Shown: positions 24,500-40,600 of the stretch, in pieces
How the letters are laid out: every line of letters begins with the position of its first letter
Numbering within the stretch: position 1 is the stretch's first letter
Assembly: GCF_047663525.1 (NCBI RefSeq)
Contig: NC_092594.1
Coordinates: 39,622,001 to 39,686,000 of the forward strand
Direction: 5' to 3'
DNA length: 64,000 nucleotides
Origin: Anas platyrhynchos
Taxonomy: Eukaryota > Chordata > Aves > Anseriformes > Anatidae
Translations under genes and position numbers: made by a program
Notes under the pieces: generated by a model
Database searches by the model: none
Seen by the model: only the letters and a program-made list of their open reading frames with translations
Told to the model about the DNA's origin: nothing

Positions 24500-26340
24500 T
24501 AATTAGACTGAAACTAAACTATGTTGTTGAATTCCCTGGCTTTCTTCTGCCCATTCCCTAAGATCTAAGCACTGAGTGTCTCTTAAAAATGAGCTAGTAA
24601 TTTGTAAATGTTTCTGTCTAGTTCTACAGTCCCAGGATGAAGTGCAGCAGGTCCAGTCTACCCAAAAACATTTAGAGTGAAACTTCAAGAGAGTTCTTGT
24701 TGACATTGGCCCTAACTTGTTCACAGACTATTTTTTTTGGTCAAAGCTGATGCAGTAGAAGGTCTAGCATGCTATTCCTGTATTCACTGACAGAAGTTTT
24801 AACTCAGAGCAACCAGTCAACACCAGCTTTACTCTTGCTTTATTAATAAAAGTACAAATACTGTTTTCTTTACCCTTGATGACATTTGCTAGTGCTTTTT
24901 TGTCTCATTGTCCAGAAGTTCACGCTGTTTTATATATTTGCATTATGGTAACCATCACCTGTTTTTCTGTATTCCTTCTGCGTTGAAGAGTTGCCTAAAG
25001 TCTAGGCAAATTGATCTTCTTACACTTCTACCTTTATTTATTAATTTTCTGCATGTGTGGGTAACTTATTAATAGTTGTCACTTATCAATAATTGTCCTT
25101 TCTGAAGTTACTGATGATTCCTGTATGTTCTCCACTGTCTAGGACATTTTACAGCTCAATTCTGGATTTGTGGTGTGCCTTTTTGACCCCTTGTGTTTAT
25201 CTTGCAACCCATTGCTCCTTAGGACACACACAGTGATTTTATAAGTATGGATAGTCAAATGGGTGTTTGAGGGATAACATTGTTGTGGCTTCCAGAAATA
25301 CTTTGTAGGCATCTGTACTTTTGTCTCCCTCTTCCTTCTCTTTTTTTTTTAACTTGCATCACATTTAGTCTTATTACTGACTCAAAAGCCAGAACAGTCT
25401 GACAGATGAATTTGATTCTATCCTTAATTCAAATGACAGCTGTTCATTATGTCTTTTGTATAAGTGTATATGTAGCCTGCTGTAACAATTGAGGTGATCT
25501 TTTCCATTCTTTGCTGCAGTAGTGGCGCTGAGTAACAACCTAGAAATGCTTCTAGTTGCACCGTAGGCTGGTGCAGAGCAAGAATGTGGCCTGCTGCCTG
25601 CTGCCTTAGCACTGACAGCCTCTGCTAAAGGGTTGTGTTATTCCACACTGCTGATTTTCAAACACAGTTCTCATTACGGTAGTGTACACTTAAACTCTAA
25701 ATATCCAGCTGTTTCATATGAACTTCCTGGGCAACTAATTGGGAATAATCTGTGCACCTGCACCAGAAATATCTTACAAGTTCAAAAAATTAACATAAAG
25801 AATTTAATTCCGTGTATTATTGTTGTTGCTAGTTACCTTTTAACCCCAGTTCATTCTAGAATTTAAGAAAACAAAAAAGCAACTGGTTTGTCATACAAAG
25901 ACTTGAGAACTAACAGCACCTTAATCTTTGCTTACTAGAAAAATTAAAATAATTTATCATTAATTTCAGTGGAGGAGAAAAAAACACTGGTTTGGTTGGT
26001 TTCTAAAATCCATAGCTGGTTGGATGATTCTCCAGAGTAGTGACATCTATGGACAGACAAAGATAGTACAACATTAAGACTGGAAACAACTGCTTTCAAT
26101 TTCTTGATATACACTGAAATATATGCTTATACTTTTTTTTTTTTTTAACTCTCCCATTTCCTTTAAAAAAAAAAAAACATGTTTTGTTACTCAAAACATG
26201 ATGATCAGTTTTTTAACTGTCTTTCACATGTTCTCAAGTTGAACATCAAAGAACAAGGTACTGTTTTGGGTATCCATTGCAATAGTGCACTTTTATCTGG
26301 CTTCAATACATGGTAATGGAATGCAATTCTAATATCAGTT
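24500..26340. other. Intergenic DNA, no clear feature
   Basis: AT-rich with poly-T and poly-A tracts near 26130 and 26165. One small hairpin lies at 26178-26200. No coding or RNA gene signal. Confidence 0.5.
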
Positions 26341-26354
26341 TTAAAGCGTGACCT

Positions 26355-27245
26355 TCACAGAATCAGAATCATGGAACAGCTGGGGTTGGGGATGGACACC
26401 TCTGGGTCCATCTGTTTCAACCTCCTTGTTTAAGCAAAGATCCTCAGCAAGTTGCCCGTACCTCTTCCAGATAGCTTTTGAAGATTTCCAAGGAGCCAAG
26501 GAGGAAACTCTGGGGAACCCAGAACTGGACACAGCACTCCAGGTATGGCTTCACTAATGCCAAGAAGAGTGGCAAGATCACCTCTCTTGACTGTCTGGCA
26601 ATACTTTGTCTAATGCAACCAAGAGCACTGTTAGCCTTCTTAACAGTAAGGGCACACTAGGGCTCATGTTCAGCTTGGTGTCCACCAGGCCTCCCAGGTT
26701 CATTTCTGCCAAACTGCTTTCCAGCTGGGTGCTACCAGCATGTCCTGGTGCTGGGGTTGTTCCTCCACAGGTGCAGAACTTTTCACTTCTTGTAGAATTT
26801 CATGAGATTCTTGCCAGACCACCTCTCCAGCATGTCAAGGTATCTATGGATGGCAGCACAACCCTCTGGTGAGTCAGCCATTCCCCCTAGTTTCATGTTT
26901 TCTGCAAACTTGCTGATGGTGCACTCTACCACATCATCCAGATCATTAAGATGTTAAACAAGGCCGACCTAGTATTGACACCAGGGGTACTTGACTTGTT
27001 ACTGGCTTCCAGCTAGGTTTTGCACCCCACTGACTGCTACTTTCAGGGCTTAGTCATTCAGCCTGTTTTTGATTTTTTGATCCACCTTGCTGTAAGCTCA
27101 TCCAGGCCATACTTCAACAGCTTCTCGAGAGGGATCTTGTGGATAGTGTCAAAAGCCTTACCAATGTCTAGGAAGACAATATCCACTGCTCCCGCCCAAA
27201 TCCATCAGGCTGGTTACAATCTTCTGTTGCCTTATGTAGCTATCC
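26355..27245 (-). mobile_element. CR1 LINE fragment, antisense, with reverse-transcriptase remnant
   Basis: The left edge carries the CR1 3' end in antisense (cagaatcagaatcatggaac). Reading the - strand near 27180-27080 gives VFLDIGKAFDTIH and LEKLLKYGLDEL, a decayed form of the RT motif A region (FLDFSKAFDTV). Part of the element near 26480-26520 looks deleted. Stops and frameshifts show it is inactive. Confidence 0.88.
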
Positions 27246-27249
27246 TTGC

Positions 27250-30194
<2,945 letters not shown>

Positions 30195-30414
30195 TCCAGT
30201 CCTTATAGTGGAGCAGAGTTATTACCTAGAATATAAGGTATTTATAGCATATACAAATCCCAGCTTTTTTAGAGCTAAAAATGCAAGCTCTCCTGGATGA
30301 TGTTATTTAGTGGTTTTGTTCCATAGCTAATGCCTTAGTATATCTAAGAGGAAATAATTTATCCCTCTCCTGCTAGAAGTACACAGGCACAATTAAGTAC
30401 GAGGAAAAAAAAAA

Positions 30415-30570
30415 AAGTCTTATACTTTATTAAAATATACTTAATATATTTTATTTAATATTTTATTTATAATATTTATATTTTATAATATATAATAATA
30501 TACGTAAACAATAATAAATATTATTTTTATGATAAATATATTAATATTTATATATTGAAATATACTTAAA
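30415..30570. repeat. AT-rich low-complexity region
   Basis: About 150 bp made almost only of A and T with repeated ATATTTAT/AATATATT motifs. It contains many short self-complementary stretches. Confidence 0.85.
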
Positions 30571-31100
30571 CTTGTGTTGATAGATACCACTAACATTCAG
30601 CTGGTTTCACATTATTTTGTTGTTTCTTAGACCTGTGCAGACATCTTTCCTCTTCATTTGGACTTTTTTTTTTTTCTAAGTATGTATTTGGCTAGTTCAG
30701 CAAGGAAATTTGTAAGATACATGACATCTTTTCTGTTTGACTAAAGCATTGAATATACTGCTATACTGCCTGATATTACTTCTTTTATGCTGCTTAAGAG
30801 ATTTGTTGCAGAAAATAAATGTCCAAGGTACCTGACAGCATATTCATAACAAAGGAAGTAACTCTTTTTTCTGAGTTCAGGCTTAGAAGTTCAACTGTTT
30901 ATAAGCTGCTGCAATACTGTCAATATAATTTATAGCCTCTTTCAGATACGTCTCTATGTGTAAGCACAACATCCAGAAATATAATACTTTTCCCCATAGC
31001 TGCATAAAAGAGATCATGCATGCATTCAGCTATCTGGGAGTCTAGGTCAGCCATATAAATTCCAGGGAGTATGGAGTGTGGTGTTAGCCACACACAAGGG

Positions 31101-31182
31101 CTTGTGGTGGGCTAAGCTTGGCTGATCATCAGGTACCCACCACACAACTCTCTCACTCCCCCTCCTCAGCAGGACGGGGGAA
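31101..31182. mobile_element. Terminal fragment of avian LTR-type repeat
   Basis: The stretch from CTTGTGGTGGGCTAAGCTTG to CCTCCTCAGCAGGACGGGGG resembles the end of the dispersed avian LTR-like repeat also seen at 43338 and 57385, in the opposite orientation. It stops directly at the 3' border of the next CR1, so the CR1 may have inserted into it. Confidence 0.5.
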
Positions 31183-31184
31183 AA

Positions 31185-31625
31185 AACTCATAGAGTGGTT
31201 TGGGTCAGAAGGGACTTAACGATCACCTAGTTCTAACCCCCCTGCCATGGGCAGAGATGCCACCCACTAGATCAGGTTGCTCAGGGCCTTATCCAGCTTG
31301 TTCTGAACACATCCAGGGATGAGGCATCCACAGCTTCTCTGGGCAACCTGTGCCAGTGCCTCATCACCTTTTGAGGGAAGAATTTCCTCCTAACCTCTAA
31401 TCTAAATTTCCCCTCTTTTAGTTTAAAACCACTCCCTCTTGTTCTGTCATTATCTGATTGAGTAAAAAGTTGCTGTCTTTTTCAGTACTTGAAGGAGTCT
31501 TATAAAAAGTTGCAATGAGGTCACCATGGAGCCTTCTCCAGGCTGAACAGCCCCAGCTCTCTCAGCCTTTCTTTTGGTTAGTTTTCTCCCTTCTGGAGCT
31601 CATCTTTTCCCTTCTACAACCCCTA
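31185..31625 (-). mobile_element. CR1 LINE fragment, antisense
   Basis: Starts with 'catagagtggtttgggtcag', the antisense CR1 3' end, and runs through the typical 'ggcaacctgtgccagtgcc' and 'tctccaggctgaacagcccc' phrases. Moderately diverged, no intact frame. Confidence 0.92.
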
Positions 31626-34600
31626 ATTTTTATTTATTTATTTATTTTTCATCTACACAAATAAACATACAGCAATGCAACAGTAGTCCTGGGAAAAGAC
31701 CTCAAAATCTTACAACTTCTTTTCCTGCTTGAAAACAACACATTCCTCTCTATACAACTCTCCCTGGGTTTCTCCCCCACACATCTCATAAAAAACATTT
31801 CCCTGTTGGGGGTGTACATTACTATGTATCAGATCTGTTTTGGACAGTGCTGTCTTGCCGTTGTTGTTGTGTTATTTTTTGTTTGTTTGTTTGTTTTTTA
31901 AATAAGCTCTCCTTCATCTCAATGGGAACAATCCCTCCTACCCCCAAGAATGGTATCTTATAACAGCTGACATCACACAATGCACCAATATTTTCTACAA
32001 AGTTTATCTCATGGAAAAAAAAAATCTGTCTTTTGCTCCAAACTTCCTATAAACAAAATATGATAAACCTAGAACAAATAAGAGTACATCAGTATATAAA
32101 AAAATTACATTTTCAAATTTGAAAATTAAGCCATTGCTTTTGAAAGACAGCTACTTCATTAAAAAGTCATACAAGGAAATGTGTGATTTTATTTTATTTT
32201 TTGATTGTCAGTCAGCAAGTTATCCAAGAAAACTAAACATAAAAATATTATTTAAATAGGATGTAAACTGTAATTTGTTGAATGTAGGAAAAGCTAACAG
32301 CCACCTTTTTTAATAATTTCAGACATAGTAAGCAGAAATGCTAGCATTCCTATGTTATCTACACAGACACTTAAAATGTAATACAATAAGCAGTTATAAG
32401 CAAATAAATAGTACTTTGTCAGCCACATGCTTTTCTTTTCTTTTTTTTTTTTTTAAGTTTTTGAGTAAGAACTTCTTATGGGTGACATTAAATTAGCTCT
32501 AACTTAATGTGATAATAAACAAAAATAACCTTTTTATTTAAATGAACTCTGATTGGAAATACATGTTATGTGATACTAAGCAGAACCAGCTAAGATGTGA
32601 GCGTTCATAGTTAGTGGACCACACAGATTTTGAACTCGTGTTAAATGGTATGTGAGAGCTGAGTGATTCCATAAACAGAAGACCAAGAAGCTGCAAGGTA
32701 TCCCTTTCCCAACAGTTTTTTTTCTCTCTGCTCTTCTTGCTGAGTCTCCCCTGCCCTAGCTTTAGTACTGCAGCCACTGCAATGACTGAAGAGTTATCCT
32801 CTTTACAGTAACACAGCCACCAAACTTTAATTTACCATTGACAAATAAAAAATTGTTATTGCGATCATTCCATTAACAGTTCTCAAAACTATACTGAGAA
32901 GCGTTTGCAGCCTCTCTCATGCAGAATGCTCACTGAGGAAGGAACACACGCACACTGAAACTGCAGCATAGACAGTACCTGTAAAAATTCAGGACAAGAC
33001 AAAAGCAGTTGTTCCATCTTAAAGCTAAGATTAAATTACATCATCTTGTAACAGAGCTATTTGCAGAGTAGGTTCTACAAAGGTAAGCTAAGGGAGTCAG
33101 AGACAGATTCCACCCTACAATTCACTTCCATGGGAGAAAGGTCTGTGAAAGCTGAGCAGTGCAATGCCAAATCAGAGGCACTTTTAAGTAGAGTCATGAG
33201 GAGCTGATCCAGCTTTTTGCATGTCATGAATATGCACAGTTCTAGCACAACACTGCTCTCCACAGTTACTGACTTTGGTTCCATTGAGCATATTCAGTGA
33301 GGTTTCCAACAGGAATTTACTTATTTCATGGGGCTAATTCCTCTTATTTATATTTTACTGGAAAGTTCATTCCACTCTCCCAAAATACTAACTTAAATAA
33401 CAAATTTTGTCATTTTGGCACTATGTTACACATAGTCAAAGCTGTAGAAACCTTACCTTTCAATATTCTTTTTTTTATCTTCAGTGTGTCTGCAGGAATC
33501 TGCACAGGCTTCTTTGTAGCGGACTAAAATGATAAGACCTACTCCATACAATGGGTGCAAACATGCAGTTACCAGTTTCTTGTTATGACTTCAGTTCAAA
33601 AAGAATTGCCACTTCTGGACACAAAGAACCAGTAATATAAAACTCACAAAGGTAACACCTACTTTTCTAAAGCTCCAGAATCACTACAGTTGAGGATTAT
33701 ATTATAAAATCAAACTTTTTTGGATTGTTGTTAGTATTCTCACAAAACAACACTCATGAGCTTAATCATACCAGTATGTACTATTCAAGTACTTGGTATT
33801 TCTGTAAGAAAATGAAACTGCGTGAAATGTAAAAGGAAAAAGTAAAATAAAAACAAACAAAAAATCTTTTAAAATTATCATTTGAAGCAAATTAAATGCA
33901 CAACCTTCTCCTGAGACTACTTAGATTCTTTTCCAAATAGCAAATTTGGGCTCTTTCAGACTGCAAAGTTAAAATCACCTGCAGAGCACAGCCAAACCAA
34001 GAGAAATAAGAACTTGGGAAGTAATGAAAAGAAAGTTGATTCAAGACAGGAAATTGAGTTGGTCAGATGTGTTGAAAATGATGGCAACCAGAAACTGCAT
34101 TATGAAGCACTGTATAAAACAGCCTCTTCCTTTCTCTCTCCAAGCCATCTGCAGCTGTGTGGATTTGCAGAGCAACATGCCAGGTCTTAGAATAAAATGC
34201 ACTAACAGTAATGTTCATCTGCAAAGTCAAACTGTAAAGACATCACAGGTGGTACACATGACACACTGGCCAAGTCAAAAGCAGAAACATTTTGATCCTA
34301 TATTTATGATGAGGGTCTGTTTCACTATAACAGGTCAGTTATGGTGTAATTTCTTTCTTCAGCAGAAATTTCAGTCAGTCAGCATCTCTACTCTGTCCAG
34401 TGCAACTGCAGCACAATTAGGATGCATAGTGCCAAAGAGGGCAGTGATGAGTCTCCTCCCATCTCCCTCGTGCCAGGGGTGAGGGCAGACATACCAACCA
34501 AAACCAAGCAGCCATGCTGCATCCCATCAAGTGGCAGCATGGGTTATCAGACTGCACCCCATGCCTGCAAGGGAGGCTTGCATGGTATGAGGCTCCCCTT

Positions 34601-35450
34601 GGATAACAGCAGCTAGAAAGAACAAACCTTGAAAGAGATGTAGGATCCCTGGGAAAGAGTTGCAATCAGAATTCTGGTACAATAGGGAAAACAAGGCTAC
34701 ATTTTGAATTCATCTGGATGTGGCTTAAAGTTTCTATGGCCTGCAGCCAGTGGTAGATTTAAATGTGATGTGGATGGTAAGAAAATCATGTGAGATATAA
34801 AACATCAGTCTGAAAACACATTTTAAGGAAGGTAAGAAGGCAATTTTGTTAGTAAGCCTGACATTTTGTGAAGGACAATATATGTATAGTCAGCTCCAAC
34901 AGACCATGTGTGTTAAAAGGAGATACTGAGCTAGTTTTAAAAAAAAAATCCAGATTTATATGAGACACATAGTAAAGGCCCTCTATTCTCCAAAATTCCC
35001 TTACAATATCATTTATATTACAAACGTATCTTTCTGCAAGTTCACTATGATAGATTCTGCGTGGCTATACATGATTACCTGAACCCAAAAGATGATGTTG
35101 TACTTGAGCATACACAGTGCTTTACTATTATTGATGTTGTTGTTATTTATCACTATGGTCAGAAGTGAGCTTGAAGCTTTACAGAACAAAAAGCATGGAA
35201 TGAATATATATATTTGCTATATTTGCATCTGATCAAAGTGTTAAAAAAATAATATGCATGCTTTCATGAAGATTTACTGTAAAGCAAAAGTGTCTTTTAG
35301 CTCTTCCAAGCAATAAGGAGGTCACTCTTCTCTGCAGGGCTTGCTCCTCCTTTGGTGTTACGTGGCCTTTGTCAGCCCAGTTGCTGAATCATGTTCAGGA
35401 AACACTAGTATCCTTTTGAAGAAAGTTTTTACAGTTCTATTATGTAGTTT
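31626..35450. other. Intergenic DNA, no clear feature
   Basis: Contains ATTT-repeat DNA at 31627-31650 and a GTTT repeat near 31878-31896. Otherwise it is unique-looking AT-rich sequence. The open frame at 34024-34482 (152 codons) has no recognisable domain and shows no splice context that I can defend. Confidence 0.5.
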
Positions 35451-35451
35451 A

Positions 35452-36035
35452 TAGTATCATAGAATATCTCAAGTTGGAAGGGACCCACAAGGATCATCAA
35501 GTCCAACTCCTGGTTCCACACAAGCCTACACAAAAATTCAGATCATATGACTAAGAGCACAGTCCAAATGCTTCTTAAACTCCGACAGCCTTGGTGCCAT
35601 GACTACATCCCTGGGGAGGTTATTCCAGTGCGTGACCACCCTCTTGATGAGGAACCTCTCCCTGATACCCAGCCTGAACCTCTCCTGCCTCAGCTTGACG
35701 CCATTCCCTTGGGTCCTATCACTGGTCACTAAAGAGAACAGATCAGCACCCGTCCCTCCACTCCTCCTCGTGAGGAAGCTGTAGACCTCGATGAGGTCTC
35801 CCCTCAGCCTCCTCTTTTCCAGGCTGAACAGACCAAGGGACCTCAGCCACTCCTCAGCCACTTCCCCTCTAGGCCCTTCACCATCTTCGTTGCCCTTCTC
35901 TGGATACTCTCCAACAGTTTCAAGTCCTTTTTGTACTGTGATGCCCAGAACTGCACACAGTACTCGAGGTGAGGCCGCACCAGCACAGAGTAGAGCGGGA
36001 CAATCACCTCCCTCGACTGACTAGCAACGCCATGC
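35452..36035 (-). mobile_element. CR1 LINE fragment, antisense, partial ORF2 frame
   Basis: On the - strand a 107-codon frame (35861-35538) reads [15 protein letters not shown] through FKKHLDCALSHMI, the CR1 ORF2 C-terminus. It differs from the 29.6 and 58.4 kb copies (for example LIEVYSFLTRR) and so belongs to another CR1 subfamily. Confidence 0.93.
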
Positions 36036-37300
36036 TTTCAGTCCCTAGTTGAGACTAAACTTGACCACATCCAAACCTGCAGGGCTGATCCATTTGCCTC
36101 TCTGTATGCTATTTACCTTGTCACCACTTAAATTTTACTTTTCCAGCAGCTGTCACTGGTAAACATCCACTTCCTGAGGCACAGAAAACTTGAGACTCGT
36201 GCACAGCAAAACATTGCAGTGCTGCTGCAAGCTGTGCTGTACGAGAAGCACTGCTCTCCTGCTGTGGCCACTGATCAACGAGATTGCCGACTGCACAACA
36301 CAAACCTACCAACTTTACCAACAAAAATGCCAGCGTTTAACTTTCTCTAAGCAATAGCATCCTCCGGTGTAAGCCTGATACATTGATTGTTTAGCCTTAA
36401 ATGACATGCTGCAACTCTGAAATAAAACCTTCTTGTGTACCCCATGAATCTGCTGAATGTATCTATTTGCCATTTAGTCACTGAATCCCAAACAGATTGC
36501 CATGCTTTCTCCACTGAGGCATCTCTGTCTCCTACCACAGCAGTTGCCACTCTGAACGAGATGACAGCCATGCCCAGTTGTCCATCATATCTTTTTTTGT
36601 ACTAATTCAAAAACTTCATCTTGCAATTTCATTGCACTGATAGCTCAGGGCCAGAAGCATCCTCAGAAAAGACTCCACACATATGGAATGACTTACCATC
36701 CATACCTTAATTATTAACCTTGAGCTCAAGTTCTGCTTTTGTCCTGGCTCCAAATAACTGCTCCAGTGCTGCTGTGCTGCCTCTGCTGAAATCCATCCTC
36801 ATCTCTGAAATGCTATTACATTTTATTATTTCATTTCATTTCATTTTTTCATTTCATTTTTTTCCTGTCAGACAGAAAAATGTACTGCAGGCAGAGAGAC
36901 ACTGCCCCTTTTCCCCTATTTGTGGCACTGGGCCACTGGTGAGACTAGCACTTCTGGCTTGCTACAGCTACATCTGTGATTTCAACACCTACGGCAGTAT
37001 TTCCTGTGAAAGCTAAGGGGCTCAGTCAACGCATTGCACGTGATAAAAGTTTTGAGGACATCACACAATGACAGCAGAAAAACATGGCTTTCAGCGAGTC
37101 TGCTAAACCCCCCCAAAAAAAGAGTTCTATCAAATTACAAGGTATGAATTTGGCTGATTTAAACTTTGTCTTGTCTGGTAAAACAAGATTTCAAAACAGG
37201 TACAGCTAAAAAGTCATGTATTATTCTTCTGCCGTTCAAAAAAATGTAAATCATAAAGAACAAACGATCCCCAAGCCTTTACAAATAGCATTAAGAATTT
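36036..37300. other. Intergenic DNA left of the orphan CpG island
   Basis: Unique-looking sequence. A TTTCATTTCATTTCATTTTT repeat lies near 36825-36860. No coding signal recognised. Confidence 0.5.
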
Positions 37301-37309
37301 CCACACCTT

Positions 37310-37630
37310 AAGGCGCGGCGGAGTGTGGCCTCTCCACGCCGCAGGACGCGACTCCCACCCTCAGAGGCAGTCCCCGCAGCGCCGAGCCTGCCCAGCGCCC
37401 CGAGGCGGCTCCCTGCGGTGCCTCCGCTTCGCCGGTCGCTTGTGGCCGCCCCCCCGCCCCCCCGCCCCGGGCTGCCCGCTACGCGCTCGCAGCGCAGCCC
37501 ATCCGTATAACACCCCGCTCCGCTCCGCGCCGGGCCGGGCCGGGCCGGGCTCTGCCGCCGCTGCTCTGCGGGCTGGCGATACCCTGCTGGCGGCTGAAGC
37601 GGGACCAGCGCCCTGCCTTGCACAGCGCTT
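37310..37630. promoter_or_regulatory. Isolated CpG island between LHX8 and SLC44A5
   Basis: About 320 bp of CpG-dense DNA in an AT-rich setting, with sharp borders and a (GGGCC)n-like stretch near 37528-37550. Frames on both strands are low-complexity. It could be the promoter of an unannotated non-coding RNA, a distal element, or a captured GC-rich fragment. Confidence 0.6.
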
Positions 37631-37639
37631 CTCATAAAA

Positions 37640-40600
37640 CAGGCGTACTCTGCTTTGTATCTAAATCTTTATTAGAACAATCCCCAAGAGCTGTAAAACA
37701 GTGAGTAACAACAAAATTAAATATTAAACGCTTTAGTTACCAAAGGTATTTAAACAATAGGTTCCTATTTCTGCATAGCAGAAGCAAACAGGTTTTAGAG
37801 CTCAAACTGTCATGTGCTCATGTTAATTTGGTTTTGGCAAGATAATAATATAACCTTAACAATCACATTAATTAGTGAAACACACAGTAACCTCCCTTCC
37901 ATTTCTTAAACCTTAAATAGACTTTTTGTGATTTTACAACTCTATATGTGGGACAAATGCTTGTGGACTTTCTGTAACAAACAATTTTAATAGTAGTAGT
38001 AGTAATCATATACACGAAGAAACATTTATATTTCTTATTTGATTACAGCACAGTACAAATTACTTATTACCTCAAAAATCGACTGTATAAAAAGTTAAAA
38101 AAATTGGAATAATTTATAAAACGCTTCCAGAACAACAAATTATCATTCTTAAAATGGAGAATGAATTTTATGCTTGGGAACATACAAATAGATGTATTAC
38201 AGTAGGATAGTATTTGCTAGCTTTTTTATTCATCTAAGTAGCAACAGCCCAGTTCTCCCTGCAGTTACACAGGTACAATGAGTAAGATCATTGTAACTGA
38301 AAGCAGAATGGGCCATACCCAGAAGTTCGTTATACCATAAATTAAAGGTATAAAAAATCTACTACTAAAACTGGAACAGTCTTACATTGTTTCTAATTAA
38401 TTATTTGCAACACCACAATTGTCATATACTTTCTCCTGGACCACACAGTATACTTCCATGATCCGATGACAGCAACAGGAAAATTGCGTATGCTGCATTA
38501 TGCAGGCTAAATATGCCTCATATTTTTTTCTGCAATTAAATTTTTTTATCAGTTAAATTCAAATAAAGAGAGCATCTGTTTTCTAGCTAGCCTTTTCTGT
38601 TGTGTAGTTTATGTGATGTGAATAGACCTAAAAATATAAGCCAGGTAAAATAATAGCCAGTTAAGGCACTTTGTCAAAGAGGATACAGTTGTCCAGGCTG
38701 AGAGACCTGAAATTGGTCAAAAGGAGACATTCTACATTACAGAAGACAGTCTCTTCCTCCTAGTTACTTCTGTGATAACCAATCTTTAGACTACTTATTG
38801 ACTGTTCCAAAATAAGCTTGATATTGTGTCTGCCAATTCAGTTTACTGTTCTACTACAGAACAGGCAATAACAAAATATTTCATACTTTTCAATAGTAAT
38901 GTTTGAAAGACTATTCAGCATCCTTATAACACCCAATTCACAATAATCAACTGCTGAATAATACTTGGAAAAAAAAAACCTCAGTATGAAAAATAATTCC
39001 ATTTTACTTTTTTCTTTACTTTTTTTTTGAGTTGCATTTTTGTTGTTTTTGTTTGTTTGTTTTTTACAAAATTTGAAGGCTTGACATTAAAACTTTGGTA
39101 TAATACATGCAAATAAAAGCCATCCATTAATGCGTCACAAGGAGACACAGTGAATCAAACCATAACTAAAGCAAACATGATTGCGTGGATATGACAGTGG
39201 GTATTTTCTCCTGTCTCTTGGTTTCTACATTCTGCTTGTTCAAGAGCCACAAAAAAAAAAAAAAATATTAATGTAAAAGGGTCTTTCTGAAGAGCCATCC
39301 TGTCTTTGTAACTCTTTCCCTAGGAGGAGAATCACCCAGTCAATAGCTGGGCAGGACCGCAGAAGACCCACCACCACCTGCTGAGGCCCTTGCAAACCAC
39401 AGGACCACGAGATCCAGGCTGTCAGTTCCTTAAATTTTGCCACTTACTGGACTGTACACACAGAATAATAACCAGCCTCACTGTACAAGGCTGGCCCATG
39501 CCTTGTAGAAATTTTATCACTGACTTCCATGGGCTGAGGATCAAAGACTATATAACATACTTTACTGTGTTGTATGTAGCCACGTGTTCCACTTTAAAGT
39601 GAAGAACGGAATTCTAAAGTTTATACTAAAAAGGTAAATGTCCAAAAACATGGCCACCAGTCTACTAGTACCCATGGTGGAAGTCTTCAGACACTGTCCC
39701 ACAGGATTCGTTAGGAACCATTATTATAACCTCTTCTTAAAACTTTTTTTTTTTTCCAAGTAAATACTTGCATTATTTTCTACTTAATTCATTAATAGCA
39801 TTTTATTTTAAGAAGCCAATTTTACTATTGAATTATTATGATTTATTTACTCAGTTTATTGATTACAAAATTTGCATGGTATTGCTTTGTATTTTCACAG
39901 TTCTCTTAACTATATCATTAAGAAAATGGCTTTTAAATTTTATTCTCATAAATGATGATCATTTACATTCTAAATAATTAATTTTCACAAAATAGTGAGT
40001 GGAACAATTTATACACACACATATATTTACTGTATATAAATAATAATGCAATTTAAAACTTTCACTTTTAGAAATTCCTTTAGTAAATGCATAGGTTTGT
40101 TACAAAAGTCTTCTAATTAAATAACTGTACACTATTTCTGTTATGTTTTATTCCTAATAAACTCTATGGTTACATTCATATGATAAAAAAGCATACTGTA
40201 TTCAGAAATACACTTTTTCAGCTGAGATCCCAGTAAGACATTGGAGTCCAGTAGAGAAATATAGATCACTTAATGCAGCCGCTTCAGCTGCAAACTAATT
40301 ACATGGTAGGTCAAAAATGATAATAATTAGTGCATGGACCATAATCACAGACCAGCAGCTTATCTAATCATGGACTGGTGACACATGCCTCATAAAGTTA
40401 TTGATTTAATTCTCAGACAAGATTAGAACAATAGGGGGTTGTATATTCATTGCCACACATGTGATGAGAAAGGAATGATAATGTCAGTGAAAACCACTAG
40501 TCTATTTTCTGAAGTTATGTTTCTCAGCCGTTTCTGTAAGTTTATGGTATCTCAAGTGGGGTTCTCAAAAACTGAAGGTTCCTACAGTCATTAGCTGTGT

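Noticed and set aside
34024..34482. 152-codon frame in intergenic DNA as a gene
   Set aside because: No domain, no convincing promoter or splice context, and amino-acid composition typical of chance frames.
37291..37637. Frames of 104-114 codons in the orphan CpG island
   Set aside because: Low-complexity products on both strands with no homology that I recognise.
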